Below, piece by piece: positions 15,881 through 24,234 of a stretch of DNA of 64,000 nucleotides. Source of the DNA: Pseudonocardia asaccharolytica DSM 44247 = NBRC 16224. GTDB taxonomy: Bacteria > Actinomycetota > Actinomycetes > Mycobacteriales > Pseudonocardiaceae. Each line of letters starts with the position of its first letter. The stretch's first letter is position 1. The notes beneath the pieces are model-generated. The model was given only the letters and a program-made list of their open reading frames with translations. It was not told the origin of the DNA and made no database searches. The stretch is taken from assembly GCF_000423625.1 (NCBI RefSeq), contig NZ_AUII01000023.1, positions 1 through 64,000 of the forward strand, written 5' to 3'. The position numbers and the translations under genes were made by a program.

Positions 15881-18295
15881 GTGACGGACGGAGCAGGTGG
15901 TCCCGCGCGGCCGGCCCCGGATCCAGCCGGGCGGGGCGAGCGACTCCTGCGCCGGGTGCTGGCCGGCTCCGGTATCGATCCCGGAGCCGTACTCGAGCTC
16001 GGCTCGCCGCGCGGGTCGTCCGATGCCGAATCCGGGAACCCGCTGCGCCATGCGGTGCGGCTGCCTCCGCGGCCCGGCCGCCGGGTGGCCTGGCCCGCCT
16101 GGGTCCCCGGCAGCGTGGTGGAGGCGCTGCGGGCCGCCGGGGTGGCGGCACCGTGGACCCACCAGGCCGAGTGCGCCGAACTGGCCCACGCCGGCCGTGA
16201 CGTCATCGTCGCCACCGGGACGGCATCAGGGAAATCGCTGGTCTACCAGCTTCCGGTGCTGTCGCGGTTCGAGGTCGATCCGCGAGCGACCGCGCTGTAC
16301 CTGTCCCCGACGAAAGCCCTGGCGGCCGACCAGCTCCGGGCCCTGACGGCGCTCGGCATCGACGGACTGCGTCCAGCTCCGTTCGACGGCGACACGCCGA
16401 TGGAGGAGCGGGACTGGGCCCGTCGCAATGCGCGCTGGCTGTTCAGCAACCCCGACATGCTGCACCGCTCGCTGCTGCCGCGGCACGGCCGGTGGGCCAC
16501 CTTTCTGCGCAGGCTCAGCTTCGTCGTGCTCGACGAGTGCCACACCTACCGCGGCGTGTTCGGATCGCATGTTGCGCTGCTGCTGCGCAGGCTGCTGCGG
16601 GTAGCCGGGCGGTACGGCGCCCGCCCGACCATCGTCCTGGCCTCCGCCACGGTGGCCGACCCGGCCGCGTTCGCCCGCACGCTGACCGGGCGCGACGTCG
16701 TCGCTGTCACGGAGGATGGATCGCCGAGCGCCGGGCGGACCGTGGCGCTGTGGGAGCCGCCGTTGCTGCCGGAGCTGGCGGGTGAGAACGGGGCGCCCGT
16801 CCGCAGGGCGGCCCAGGCCGAATCCGCCCGAATGCTCGCCGATCTCGTGGTCGAGGGCGCCCGGACGCTGGCCTTCGTGCGGTCCCGCCGCGGCGCGGAG
16901 CTCACGGCGCTCGGGGCGCAACGGGCCGTTGCCGAGGTCGATCCCGACCTGGTGCGTCGGATCGCCGCCTATCGCGGCGGGTATCTGCCCGAGGAGCGCC
17001 GCGCCCTGGAGTCGGCGCTCGCCGCCGGTGATCTGCTCGGCGTCGCCACCACCAGCGCGCTCGAGCTGGGCGTCGATATCGCGGGGCTGGATGCCGTCGT
17101 CGTGGCCGGGTTCCCGGGGACCCGCGCGTCGTTCTGGCAGCAGGCGGGTCGGGCCGGTCGGGTCCGAGACGAAGCGCTGGTGGTGCTCGTCGCCCGTGAC
17201 GACCCGATGGATACCTACCTCGTGCATCACCCCCAGGCGCTGCTCGGCGCCCCGATCGAGGGCTGTGTGCTGGACCCCTCCAACCCCTACGTGCTGGCTC
17301 CCCAGCTGGCGTGCGCCGCCGCTGAGCTGCCGCTGACCGAGGCGGACGTCGACGGCATATTCGAGGGCACCGCGGCCGCCGCGGTGCTCGACGAGCTCGT
17401 CCATGACGGGGTGCTCCGGCGGCGCCCCGCCGGGTGGTTCTGGCCGTCCGCGCAGGACCAGCCCGCGGCCGCGGTCGATATCCGCGGCTCCGGGCTCGGG
17501 CAGGTCGCCGTGGTCGAGGCCGACACCGGGCGGTTCCTCGGCACGGTGGAGGCGACCTCGGCCCCCGGGACGGCCCACCCTGGGGCGGTCTATCTGCACC
17601 GCGGCGAGAGCTACGTCGTCGAGTCGCTGGACCTGGAGACCGGGATGGCGCTGGTCCGCGCGGCGACACCGGATTGGCGCACCGATGCCCGCTCCACCTC
17701 CGACGTCGAGATCGTCGCGGTGCGCAGCCACCGCGACCTCGGCTCCGTTCAGGTGTTCTTCGGCGAGACCCGGGTGACCACGCAGGTCATCGGGTACCAG
17801 CGACGGGCGATGGACGGCACGGTGCTGGAGACCGTCCCGCTGGACATGCCCGCCCAGACTCTCGACACCCGCGCCGTCTGGTACACCGTCGACGATCAGG
17901 CGCTCGGAGAGGCCGGCATCCGGGCTGCCCGCATCCCTGGGTCGTTGCACGCGGCCGAGCACGCCGCGATCGGTCTGCTGCCGCTGTTCGCGATCTGCGA
18001 TCGCTGGGATGTCGGCGGAATGTCGACCGCACGGCATCCCCAGACCGAGAGACCGACGGTGTTCGTGCACGACAGCCACCCCGGCGGCGCGGGCCTCGCC
18101 GAGCGCGGCCATGCGGTGTTGGGCAGATGGCTGCGCGCCACCCGTTCCGCCATCGCCGACTGCGAGTGCCGGGCCGGGTGCCCCTCGTGTGTGCAGTCGC
18201 CGAAATGCGGCAACGGCAACGCACCGCTGGACAAGGCCGGGGCCGCGGCGATTCTCGATGTGGTCACGGCGCGCCTGCCCCGCGCGGAGGGATGA
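15881..18295 (+). CDS. DEAD/DEAH-box helicase with DUF1998 domain (MrfA-like)
   Basis: ATP-dependent SF2 helicase of about 804 residues. Motif I is VATGTASGKSLVYQLP, motif II is VVLDECHTYRG (DECH variant), motif III is LASATVADP, and motif VI is QQAGRAGRVRD; motifs IV-V lie around GVATTSALELGVDIAGLD. The C-terminal DUF1998 domain ends in a four-cysteine cluster (DCECRAGCPSCVQSPKCGNG). This is the architecture of MrfA/Hrq1-type helicases, which in Bacillus act in repair of mitomycin lesions; that role is inference here. The frame is open from 15644, and I prefer GTG 15881 (or GTG 15872) because upstream residues do not look like protein. A 20-bp-stem terminator follows. Confidence 0.93.
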   Translation: MTDGAGGPARPAPDPAGRGERLLRRVLAGSGIDPGAVLELGSPRGSSDAESGNPLRHAVRLPPRPGRRVAWPAWVPGSVVEALRAAGVAAPWTHQAECAELAHAGRDVIVATGTASGKSLVYQLPVLSRFEVDPRATALYLSPTKALAADQLRALTALGIDGLRPAPFDGDTPMEERDWARRNARWLFSNPDMLHRSLLPRHGRWATFLRRLSFVVLDECHTYRGVFGSHVALLLRRLLRVAGRYGARPTIVLASATVADPAAFARTLTGRDVVAVTEDGSPSAGRTVALWEPPLLPELAGENGAPVRRAAQAESARMLADLVVEGARTLAFVRSRRGAELTALGAQRAVAEVDPDLVRRIAAYRGGYLPEERRALESALAAGDLLGVATTSALELGVDIAGLDAVVVAGFPGTRASFWQQAGRAGRVRDEALVVLVARDDPMDTYLVHHPQALLGAPIEGCVLDPSNPYVLAPQLACAAAELPLTEADVDGIFEGTAAAAVLDELVHDGVLRRRPAGWFWPSAQDQPAAAVDIRGSGLGQVAVVEADTGRFLGTVEATSAPGTAHPGAVYLHRGESYVVESLDLETGMALVRAATPDWRTDARSTSDVEIVAVRSHRDLGSVQVFFGETRVTTQVIGYQRRAMDGTVLETVPLDMPAQTLDTRAVWYTVDDQALGEAGIRAARIPGSLHAAEHAAIGLLPLFAICDRWDVGGMSTARHPQTERPTVFVHDSHPGGAGLAERGHAVLGRWLRATRSAIADCECRAGCPSCVQSPKCGNGNAPLDKAGAAAILDVVTARLPRAEG

Positions 18296-18332
18296 TGGGG
18301 ACCTGCCGAACGATGGCGGTCGGCCCGTGGTT

Positions 18333-18380
18333 GGCCGCCGACGACCGGCCCGTCGGGGGCCGGGCCGGTCGTCGGCGGCC
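18333..18380. terminator. Strong hairpin between convergent helicase and Tad operon
   Basis: Perfect 20-bp inverted repeat (left arm 18333-18352 beginning GGCCGCCGACGACCGG, right arm 18361-18380) with an eight-base loop. It is placed 37 bp after the helicase stop and can stop transcription from both sides. No U-tract. Confidence 0.8.
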
Positions 18381-18774
18381 GGGATGCGGTGGAGCCGAAT
18401 TGGGGGGTCGGCGTCATCAGGCGCTCCGGCCCCACCGCAGTCTGGGGAGCGTGTGCGGAGTCTCCGGCCCGGCCATGCCGGCCCGGTGACGCCTCCTAGT
18501 AGGCAGGACCCGGTCCACCCGCCGCCAGCCATTGTCGGTGATTGGTGTGCAGGCAACGACGAGTGAGGCTTGACCGTCCGGTACGTAACATCGCTTGTGA
18601 GGAGGGGATGGCCGCGTTGGTCCGGTCGGCCGACCCGAACCCGCTCACCCGGCCTTGCCGACCGCTCATCGTTGACGTTCGAAATAGCAGCCATGCTGGT
18701 CACCGATCCGGGATGTCCGCCCACCGCGCTGGCGATCCGCTGATGGAACGTCGCCGCCTCCGGGTGCCGTGGGT
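18381..18774. other. Intergenic region downstream of Tad operon
   Basis: About 390 bases without a supported gene. An ATG at 18608 has a strong GAGGAGGGG site and a TTGACC box about 40 bases upstream, and the frame from it runs to 19009. It overlaps the last Tad gene antisense and has no family resemblance, so I do not call it. In mycobacteria this interval carries lineage-specific genes; here nothing comparable is seen. Confidence 0.35.
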
Positions 18775-19254
18775 TCACGCGCCGGTGAGGGGCTGCGGGG
18801 CCGGGCTCCGGGCTCCGGCCGGTAGCGGATGCTGGGTGAGGGCCGGTCCGGCTCGGGCCCGCCCGTGCGCCTCGGTAGGGCCGAGCAGTCCGAGCCGACG
18901 GCTCACCGTGACCTCGACCTGCGCCTCCCAGCCGAGCAGCACGCATCGCCGCAGCCTGCCGCCGGTCATCTCGGCGATGTGTCGGGCGCGCTCGCAGGCC
19001 GGCCGCTGACCGTGTGCTCCCTCGCCCGCGGCCGCCAGGGCCGCCAGATCGGCGGCCGCCTCGGCCCGATGCCGCGCCGCCACCGCGGCTCCCAGATCGA
19101 GCCCGACCAACACGACGCCGAGGATCGCCACCACCGCGAGCGCCGCCCATACCGTTGCGACCCCGGCGTCGGTGGCGATCACGGAGCCGGGAGCCCCGGG
19201 ACGGGCCCGGACACCGGCAACCTCGTGGCGACGTTGCCGGACCACCGAGGTCAC
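18775..19254 (-). CDS. TadE-like pseudopilin of the Rv3654c type
   Basis: Small exported protein of 159 residues, last gene of the Tad operon. One membrane segment (TVWAALAVVAILGVVLVGLDLGA) follows a prepilin-like leader ending in AG. The mature start would be VATVW, with Trp where classical pilins have Glu at position 5; this is typical of the helicase/secretion-neighbourhood TadE-like group. Then comes AARHRAEAAADLAALAAA, a standard TadE/TadG feature, and a Cys pair (PACERA and RRCVLLG). It starts at GTG 19254, overlapping the stop of the preceding TadE gene. The last 35 residues are Pro/Ala-rich. Confidence 0.8.
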   Translation of the reverse strand: MTSVVRQRRHEVAGVRARPGAPGSVIATDAGVATVWAALAVVAILGVVLVGLDLGAAVAARHRAEAAADLAALAAAGEGAHGQRPACERARHIAEMTGGRLRRCVLLGWEAQVEVTVSRRLGLLGPTEAHGRARAGPALTQHPLPAGARSPAPQPLTGA

Positions 19255-19607
19255 GACAATCCCCGCCCGGTGCGCACACCGGGTTCGAGCACCCCGGTCG
19301 CGCGGCCGCTCACGCGCAGCGGCACCAACCGTACCGGGACGGCGCTGACCTCCGCGTGCAGCTCGTCGCCCGAGACCGTCAGCTCGATCATGGCCCCGGA
19401 CGGGGCCAAGCCGGTGGCCACCGAGCGCGCCCGCTCCGGCTCCCCCCGCGCGGCGAGCCGGACCAGTTCGCGGGCCGCATCGATGCAGCGGACCGAGGCC
19501 GTGACCGTGGCGACCGAGCCGAGCGCCGTCGCCGTGACCACCGCGAGCGTGGCCAGGGCCACCGCGGCCTCGACGGTCACGGCTCCGCGATCGGCCCCTC
19601 CGCCCAT
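19251..19607 (-). CDS. TadE family pseudopilin
   Basis: Short pilus-assembly protein of 118 residues. It carries the type IV pilin-like leader: MGGGADRG then AVTVEAAVALATLAVVTATA, so prepilin peptidase would cut after Gly8 and leave Glu at position 5 of the mature protein. The single membrane helix is followed by a small periplasm-side domain with CIDAARELVRLAARGEP. ATG 19607 overlaps the stop of the DUF4244 gene by four bases, and its own stop overlaps the GTG of the next gene, so the three pilin-type genes are translationally coupled. Confidence 0.85.
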   Translation of the reverse strand: MGGGADRGAVTVEAAVALATLAVVTATALGSVATVTASVRCIDAARELVRLAARGEPERARSVATGLAPSGAMIELTVSGDELHAEVSAVPVRLVPLRVSGRATGVLEPGVRTGRGLS

Positions 19608-19894
19608 CAGAACGTCACCGAAAGGGCACGCCGCACGAGGTCGGTCAGCGCGGTCACGACAGATTCGCCGCTGACGACCGTGTACAAGATCGCGGCGAAT
19701 GCCGCGGCGGCGAGTGTGCCGATCGCGTATTCGACCGTCGACATGCCGTCGTCGGCGCGGCCGAGGGTCTGCAGCCGGTGGCGCAGCGCGGGCCTTCGGC
19801 GGGGCGCCTCGGTGGGCCTGTGCAGCGGAGCGGGCTGGATCCTCGTGATCGACGTGACGGGCGTCGGTGCGGCGCTGACGGTGGAGGTGGGCAT
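19607..19894 (-). CDS. DUF4244 Flp-like pilin
   Basis: Small protein of 95 residues that is probably the major pilin exported by this Tad machine. After a long leader (about 50 residues, rich in Pro/Arg) comes DDGMSTVEYAIGTLAAAAF. Cutting after Gly gives MSTVE, with the conserved Glu5, and a hydrophobic helix follows to ILYTVV. The C-terminus ends in TF. DUF4244 proteins lie next to tadC in many actinomycetes. The long leader is unusual compared with proteobacterial Flp pilins. It is 40 bp after tadC and coupled to the TadE gene. Confidence 0.85.
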   Translation of the reverse strand: MPTSTVSAAPTPVTSITRIQPAPLHRPTEAPRRRPALRHRLQTLGRADDGMSTVEYAIGTLAAAAFAAILYTVVSGESVVTALTDLVRRALSVTF

Positions 19895-19933
19895 CGGACT
19901 TCTCCTTCTGCTGGGCCCGTGACCGGGCAGAAC

Positions 19934-20671
19934 TCACCACTGCGCGAGGACGTCGCCCGTGAGGCCGATGACGACCGGGGCGATGCCGAGGACGAGGAAT
20001 GCGGGCAGGAAACAGAGGCCGAGAGGGCCGGTCATGAGCACGGCGGCACGTTGCGACCGGGCTCGTGCGGTATCGATCAACTCAGCGCGCAGCCGGGTCG
20101 CCTCCGTCCGGGCGACCTGCGCGAGCGCGGCGCCGGTGGTGGCCGAGCGGCGGGCAGCGCGCCCGAAGACGGCCAAGGCTGCAACGGCGTCAGCGGTGCG
20201 CCAGGCGTCGGCGGGGTCGGCGCCGAGCTGGAGCAGCCCGGCCACCCGGCGCAGATGTGTGCCCGTTCGGCCGGGCAGCCGGGCCGCGGCTGCCTCGACC
20301 GCGACGGGCACCGGCAGACCCACCTCCAGACACACCGCGATCAACTCCCAGCCGCCGGCGAGGCTGCCGTCGTCGCGATCGGCGGCACCGTCGCCTGCTC
20401 GCAGCCTGGGGGTGGCGAAGATGAGCGCTCCGGTCGCCGCGACACCGAGCGCGATCCCGGCGGCGACGTTCGCGGCTGCGCCACCGAGCACAGCCACGGC
20501 GAGCCCGCCGACAACGATCCAGGGGGTTCGCAGGCGAACCGGCTCGATCGCCGGGACGGCTGGGTGAACTCGGGTCAGCTCATGCAGCCTGCGCTGCCCG
20601 GCCAGAGGTGCTGCGAGGAGCAGGGCTCCGGCGAACAGCAGGACGGATACCGCATCCGTGCCGTTGTTCAT
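19934..20671 (-). CDS. Tad pilus inner-membrane platform protein (TadC-like)
   Basis: Type II secretion F-domain protein of 245 residues. The F domain spans about residues 100-210, with GGWELIAVCLEVGLPVPVAVEAAAARL and GLLQLGADPADAW, and is flanked by membrane segments (LLFAGALLLAAPL; TPWIVVGGLAVAVLGG; a C-terminal span FLPAFLVLGIAPVVIGL). It is expected to pair with TadB as the assembly platform above the TadA motor. ATG 20671 overlaps the stop of tadB by four bases. Confidence 0.9.
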   Translation of the reverse strand: MNNGTDAVSVLLFAGALLLAAPLAGQRRLHELTRVHPAVPAIEPVRLRTPWIVVGGLAVAVLGGAAANVAAGIALGVAATGALIFATPRLRAGDGAADRDDGSLAGGWELIAVCLEVGLPVPVAVEAAAARLPGRTGTHLRRVAGLLQLGADPADAWRTADAVAALAVFGRAARRSATTGAALAQVARTEATRLRAELIDTARARSQRAAVLMTGPLGLCFLPAFLVLGIAPVVIGLTGDVLAQW

Positions 20672-21477
20672 CGGGGCACCGCCGAGCGCAGGATCTGCTC
20701 ACTCCACAGCACGCCTACCGCGGTGAGGCCGATGCCGATGATGAGCAGGGCAGGGCCGAGCACACCGGTTCGCAACACCGCGAGGGGCTCGGCGCCCAGC
20801 AGCTGGCCGAGGCCGAGCCCGAGCGCGGGCAGCCCGGTGAGGACGGCCGCGGTGGCCCGCGGGCCTGCGAGCTCGGCCCGGACACGTTTGCCGAACGCGA
20901 TCCGCCAGCGCAGGTCGTCCTGTACTCCGCCCAGCAGATCGGCCAACGGAACACCGTGCCGGTCGGCGAGCGCCCACGCCGCGGCGATCCGCTCGACGTC
21001 GGCTGTCAGGGCGGCGTGTCCGCCGGGGCGGGCGAGCGCGGCCGGGACCGCCTCGCCGAGTTGGGCGGCCGACGCGGCGGGGGCAAGCACCGCCCGTGCC
21101 TGCGGCCCATCGGCATCGATACCGGCGAGTGTGGCGGCCGGGTGGGCGCCTGCGCGCAGCTCGTCGGTCATCCGAGCCAGCGCGTCGGCAAGCTCGCCGC
21201 CCGCCGCTTCGACGGCGGCCTCATGGCGACGCCGCGACCGGCGATGCCCCCAAACGCCGACGACCATCATTCCGGCAAGGGCTCCCCCGAATCCGGCCAC
21301 GAGGGCACCGAGCCCGGCCCCCGCGGTGAGCAACCACACGCGCCCCGGCGCTCGCACCAGTTGGCGCCCGACCGCCCAGATCGGCCCTGCCACCGACCGC
21401 AGCCGCCCGCGGGCGGGGGCGGCCGGCGCGCACAGCAGCGCGGCCGCCAGAAGCATCGCTGCGGCTGCGGTCACCAT
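20668..21477 (-). CDS. Tad pilus inner-membrane platform protein (TadB-like)
   Basis: Second F-domain platform protein, 269 residues. Two N-terminal membrane segments (TAAAAMLLAAALLCAPAA and VWLLTAGAGLGALVAGFGG) are followed by the soluble F domain (GGELADALARMTDELRAGAHPAATLAGI; HGVPLADLLGGVQDDLRWR) and two C-terminal spans ending near LLIIGIGLTAVGVLW. ATG 21477 lies inside the end of tadA (seven-base overlap with its TGA), so translation is coupled. Confidence 0.9.
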   Translation of the reverse strand: MVTAAAAMLLAAALLCAPAAPARGRLRSVAGPIWAVGRQLVRAPGRVWLLTAGAGLGALVAGFGGALAGMMVVGVWGHRRSRRRHEAAVEAAGGELADALARMTDELRAGAHPAATLAGIDADGPQARAVLAPAASAAQLGEAVPAALARPGGHAALTADVERIAAAWALADRHGVPLADLLGGVQDDLRWRIAFGKRVRAELAGPRATAAVLTGLPALGLGLGQLLGAEPLAVLRTGVLGPALLIIGIGLTAVGVLWSEQILRSAVPR

Positions 21478-22694
21478 GGTGCCGCTGCCCCGCGGTCGGC
21501 GAACAGCTCGCCGAGCTGCGGTCGTGCTTCCGCCCAGCCGTTCGACCGCGTCCACGCCGGGCGCACCGCAACCTGGGCACTGTCGCGGTCGAGCACCCCC
21601 AGCCCGTCGAGCACCCGGCCGCCGTTGCGTCGGCGACGCATGTGCAGGACAACCTGGACCGCCGCGCCGAGTTGGCTGTGCAGCGCGGCCCGGGAGAGCC
21701 CGCCGAGACCCGCCAGTGCCTCGAGCCGGGCCGGCACCTCCCGGGCCGAGTTCGCGTGCACGGTGCCCGCGCCTCCGTCATGGCCGGTGTTGAGCGCCGC
21801 GAGCAGATCGCAGACCTCCGCTCCGCGCACCTCGCCGACCACCAGCCGGTCGGGCCGCATGCGCAGGGCCTGACGGACCAGGTCGCGCAGCCCGACTCCG
21901 CCAGCACCCTCGATGTTCGCCGGCCGCGCGACGAGCCGCACCACATGGGGGTGGCGGGGACGCAGCTCCTCCGCGTCCTCCACGGTGATGATCCGCTCGC
22001 ATGGGTCGACGCTGCTCAACAGCGCGGTCAGCAGCGTCGTCTTGCCACTGCCCGTTCCGCCGGACACCAGGAACGCCAGCCGTGCCGCCACGATCGCGCG
22101 CAGCAGGGCCTCGCCCTCGGCGCTCACTGTGCCCAGCCTCCGCAGCGCGGCCAGGTCGTGCGCGGCAGGCCGGAGCACCCGCAGCGAAAGGCATGTCCCG
22201 TCGGCCGCGACGGGCGGCAACACCGCGTGGAGCCGGACCCCGGCCTCGGACAACCAGCCATCGACGTACGGGCTCGCATCGTCGAGCCGCCTGCCCGCGC
22301 TCAGGGCGAGTCGCTGGGCGAGCCTGCGGACCGCCGCCTCGTCGGGGAAGCGGACGTCGGCGCGCTGCAGGCCGCAACCTCGATCCACCCACACCGCGGC
22401 TGGGCCGCTGACCAGAACGTCGGTGGTGCGTGGGTCACGGAGCAGCTCGTCGAGCGGGCCGGCTCCGACGAACTCCTGGCGCAGGACGCGCAGGGCCGCG
22501 AGGACATCGAGATCCGAGGCCACCCCACCGGCTTCGGCCCGGATCGCTGCGGCGACCGCGGCCGAGGTCGGTTCGCCGCCGGACACGGCGAGCCGGGAAC
22601 GGACTCTGTCGACGAGAGCAGGCGGGGGCCCGCCGGGCAGATCCTCGGTGCCGGCCACCGCCACGGTGAACGGGGACCTCGACGGTTCGGTCAC
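21471..22694 (-). CDS. Tad secretion ATPase (TadA/CpaF-like)
   Basis: Hexameric AAA-type ATPase of the secretion superfamily, 407 residues, the motor of the Tad/Flp export system. Walker A is LVSGGTGSGKTTLLTAL (about residue 215). The Asp box IITVEDAEEL, the Walker B-like MRPDRLVVGEVRGAEV and a His-box HDGGAGTVHANSA follow in order. The N-terminal domain (GPLDELLRDPRTTDVLVSGP) is also typical. GTG 22694 overlaps the stop of the CpaE-like gene (GTGA), coupling the two. Confidence 0.95.
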   Translation of the reverse strand: MTEPSRSPFTVAVAGTEDLPGGPPPALVDRVRSRLAVSGGEPTSAAVAAAIRAEAGGVASDLDVLAALRVLRQEFVGAGPLDELLRDPRTTDVLVSGPAAVWVDRGCGLQRADVRFPDEAAVRRLAQRLALSAGRRLDDASPYVDGWLSEAGVRLHAVLPPVAADGTCLSLRVLRPAAHDLAALRRLGTVSAEGEALLRAIVAARLAFLVSGGTGSGKTTLLTALLSSVDPCERIITVEDAEELRPRHPHVVRLVARPANIEGAGGVGLRDLVRQALRMRPDRLVVGEVRGAEVCDLLAALNTGHDGGAGTVHANSAREVPARLEALAGLGGLSRAALHSQLGAAVQVVLHMRRRRNGGRVLDGLGVLDRDSAQVAVRPAWTRSNGWAEARPQLGELFADRGAAAPW

Positions 22695-23794
22695 GATGTC
22701 TCCACCCCTGCGCTCGTCGTCCCCACGCCCGCACGCAGCGCGGCGAGCACGGCGCGCGCCGCACCGGCCAGCGGTCCCCGTGGGCGATCGGGCGGAGCGC
22801 CCCGCTCCAACGCACGCGCCAGCCCGGGCTCCGGCCGCATCGTCGTGAGCAGCGGCAGCCCGAGGGCCGCGGCGACCTCCTCGGCGGCGACACCACCGGG
22901 GGCCGGGCCGCGCACGACAACGTGCACTGCCCCGGTCTGTTCGGCGAGCACCGCTGCGACCCGGCCGGCGGCGGCACAGGACCGGACCTCGGCGGGCACG
23001 ACGAGGACGGTCAGGTCGGCGGCATGCAGCGCGGCGAGCGCCGCGTCCGTGGGATAGCGCGGCAGATCGCAGACCACCGTCTCACCTGCCCGCCTGCCGG
23101 CCTCGACGACGGCGGACACCGCCGAGGCAGCGGGCCCGCGCGCGGACCGGTCGCAGGACAGTACGGCGAGCTCGCAGCCCCGATACCGACCGGTCGCGGG
23201 CGCCGGGAGCGCGGCGTGCAGCGCTGCGGCCGGCACCCGACCGCCGGCGACCGCCAGGTCGGGCCAGCGGAGCCCTTGTACGTCCTCGGCGCCGAGGACG
23301 AGGTCGAGGCCGCCGCCGAGCGGATCGCAGTCGATCAGAAGCGCGCGGGAGCCGTCCTGCGCAGCCTGGATGGCCACCGCGGCAGCCAGCACCGATGCGC
23401 CCGCGCCGCCACGTCCGCCGACCACGGCGAGTACCGGACCTGCGCCCCGTGCCCCCTCGGCGGCCTCGGCGAACGCCGACACCAGCCACGGTTCGGCGTC
23501 GGGAAGCGACACCACATGCTCGGCGCCGACCGCGACGGCCTGTTCCCACACGGTCGGCGGCGGTTCGCCACGCACGGCGACCACCACGCTGTCCCGTCGC
23601 GGCATCCGGCCACGGGCACAGCGCTGCGCGGCAGGCGGGTCGAGCAGGACGAGCGGGGCATCGGTCCAATGCCGACGGGCGTCGGCCGCGTCGACGGTGC
23701 GGTGCAGCTCGCAGCCGGCCGCGGCCGCGAGCCGCAGCACGGCATCGAGCAGCTCGGGATCCTCGACCATCACCAACGCGCGTCGCTCACCCAT
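22691..23794 (-). CDS. CpaE/Ssd-like MinD-family protein
   Basis: First gene of the Tad operon, 367 residues. The N-terminal part (about 1-110) resembles a receiver-like domain (ALVMVEDPELLDAVLRLAAAAG). From about 118 comes a MinD/ParA-type P-loop domain, but its deviant Walker A reads GGRGGAGASVLAAAVA, without the signature lysines of KGGxGKT; LLIDCDPLGGGLDLVLG is the second motif. Mycobacterial Ssd, encoded in the same place, has been linked to septum-site control; here I infer a role in positioning the pilus apparatus. ATG 23794 has a clear GAGGAG site. ATP hydrolysis is doubtful given the missing Lys. Confidence 0.85.
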   Translation of the reverse strand: MGERRALVMVEDPELLDAVLRLAAAAGCELHRTVDAADARRHWTDAPLVLLDPPAAQRCARGRMPRRDSVVVAVRGEPPPTVWEQAVAVGAEHVVSLPDAEPWLVSAFAEAAEGARGAGPVLAVVGGRGGAGASVLAAAVAIQAAQDGSRALLIDCDPLGGGLDLVLGAEDVQGLRWPDLAVAGGRVPAAALHAALPAPATGRYRGCELAVLSCDRSARGPAASAVSAVVEAGRRAGETVVCDLPRYPTDAALAALHAADLTVLVVPAEVRSCAAAGRVAAVLAEQTGAVHVVVRGPAPGGVAAEEVAAALGLPLLTTMRPEPGLARALERGAPPDRPRGPLAGAARAVLAALRAGVGTTSAGVETS

Positions 23795-24002
23795 ACCAGC
23801 TCTCCTCGGTTCGTCCCGTCCGTCCGGCAGCGGACGCGGCGAGAACCAGCCTGCGGTTGCGCGCCGCCGCGCGGGGGACGAATCTCGAACCTGTGGACAA
23901 CCGGGTGCCGATGTGGACAGGTCACCGTTGCAGCGAGCTGACGGCCACGAACTGTCGGGGCAATCGGGCATGCTGGAGGGGGATGCCATGAGAACGGACC
24001 GA

Positions 24003-24096
24003 TAAGGACGACCCCCGCCAGGGGGGATTGGCGGGGGTCGTCGTCGGTTCAGCCCCGGGGGGTCGAGCTGAACCTCGCCCGGTATCGACCGGGCCA
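24003..24096 (-). ncRNA. 6C small RNA
   Basis: On the minus strand two stable hairpins follow each other, each with a run of six C residues in its loop, which is the definition of the actinobacterial 6C RNA. The first has stem GGTTCAGC/GCTGAACC (24067-24074 with 24046-24053) and loop TCGACCCCCCGGG. The second has a perfect 13-bp stem (24029-24041 with 24008-24020) and loop ATCCCCCC, and acts as terminator. A TACAGT -10-like box at 24103-24108 predicts a start near 24096, giving about 94 nt. The position, between a CpaE/Ssd-like gene and a HAD hydrolase, matches the place of 6C (B11) in mycobacteria. 6C acts on target mRNAs through its C-rich loops. Confidence 0.92.
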
Positions 24097-24234
24097 ACCA
24101 CAACTGTAGCCGCAACCCCCCCGCAACGCCCATCTCTGAGCGGATGTGGGTTTCGGTGCTGCCCGGTCGAAGGTATGGGTACCCGCGCCCCGTGCCCAGC
24201 CCAATCTCGCCGCCGTCTGGCAAGCTCCGGCGGC

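Noticed and set aside
18608..19009. Plus-strand frame with a strong GAGGAGGGG site
   Set aside because: The product has no family resemblance and over half overlaps the conserved TadE-like gene antisense. The ribosome site alone is not enough.
23988..24005. Five-codon frame MRTDR before a hairpin, looking like an attenuator leader
   Set aside because: The hairpin belongs to the 6C RNA on the opposite strand, which explains the structure; no amino-acid gene follows.
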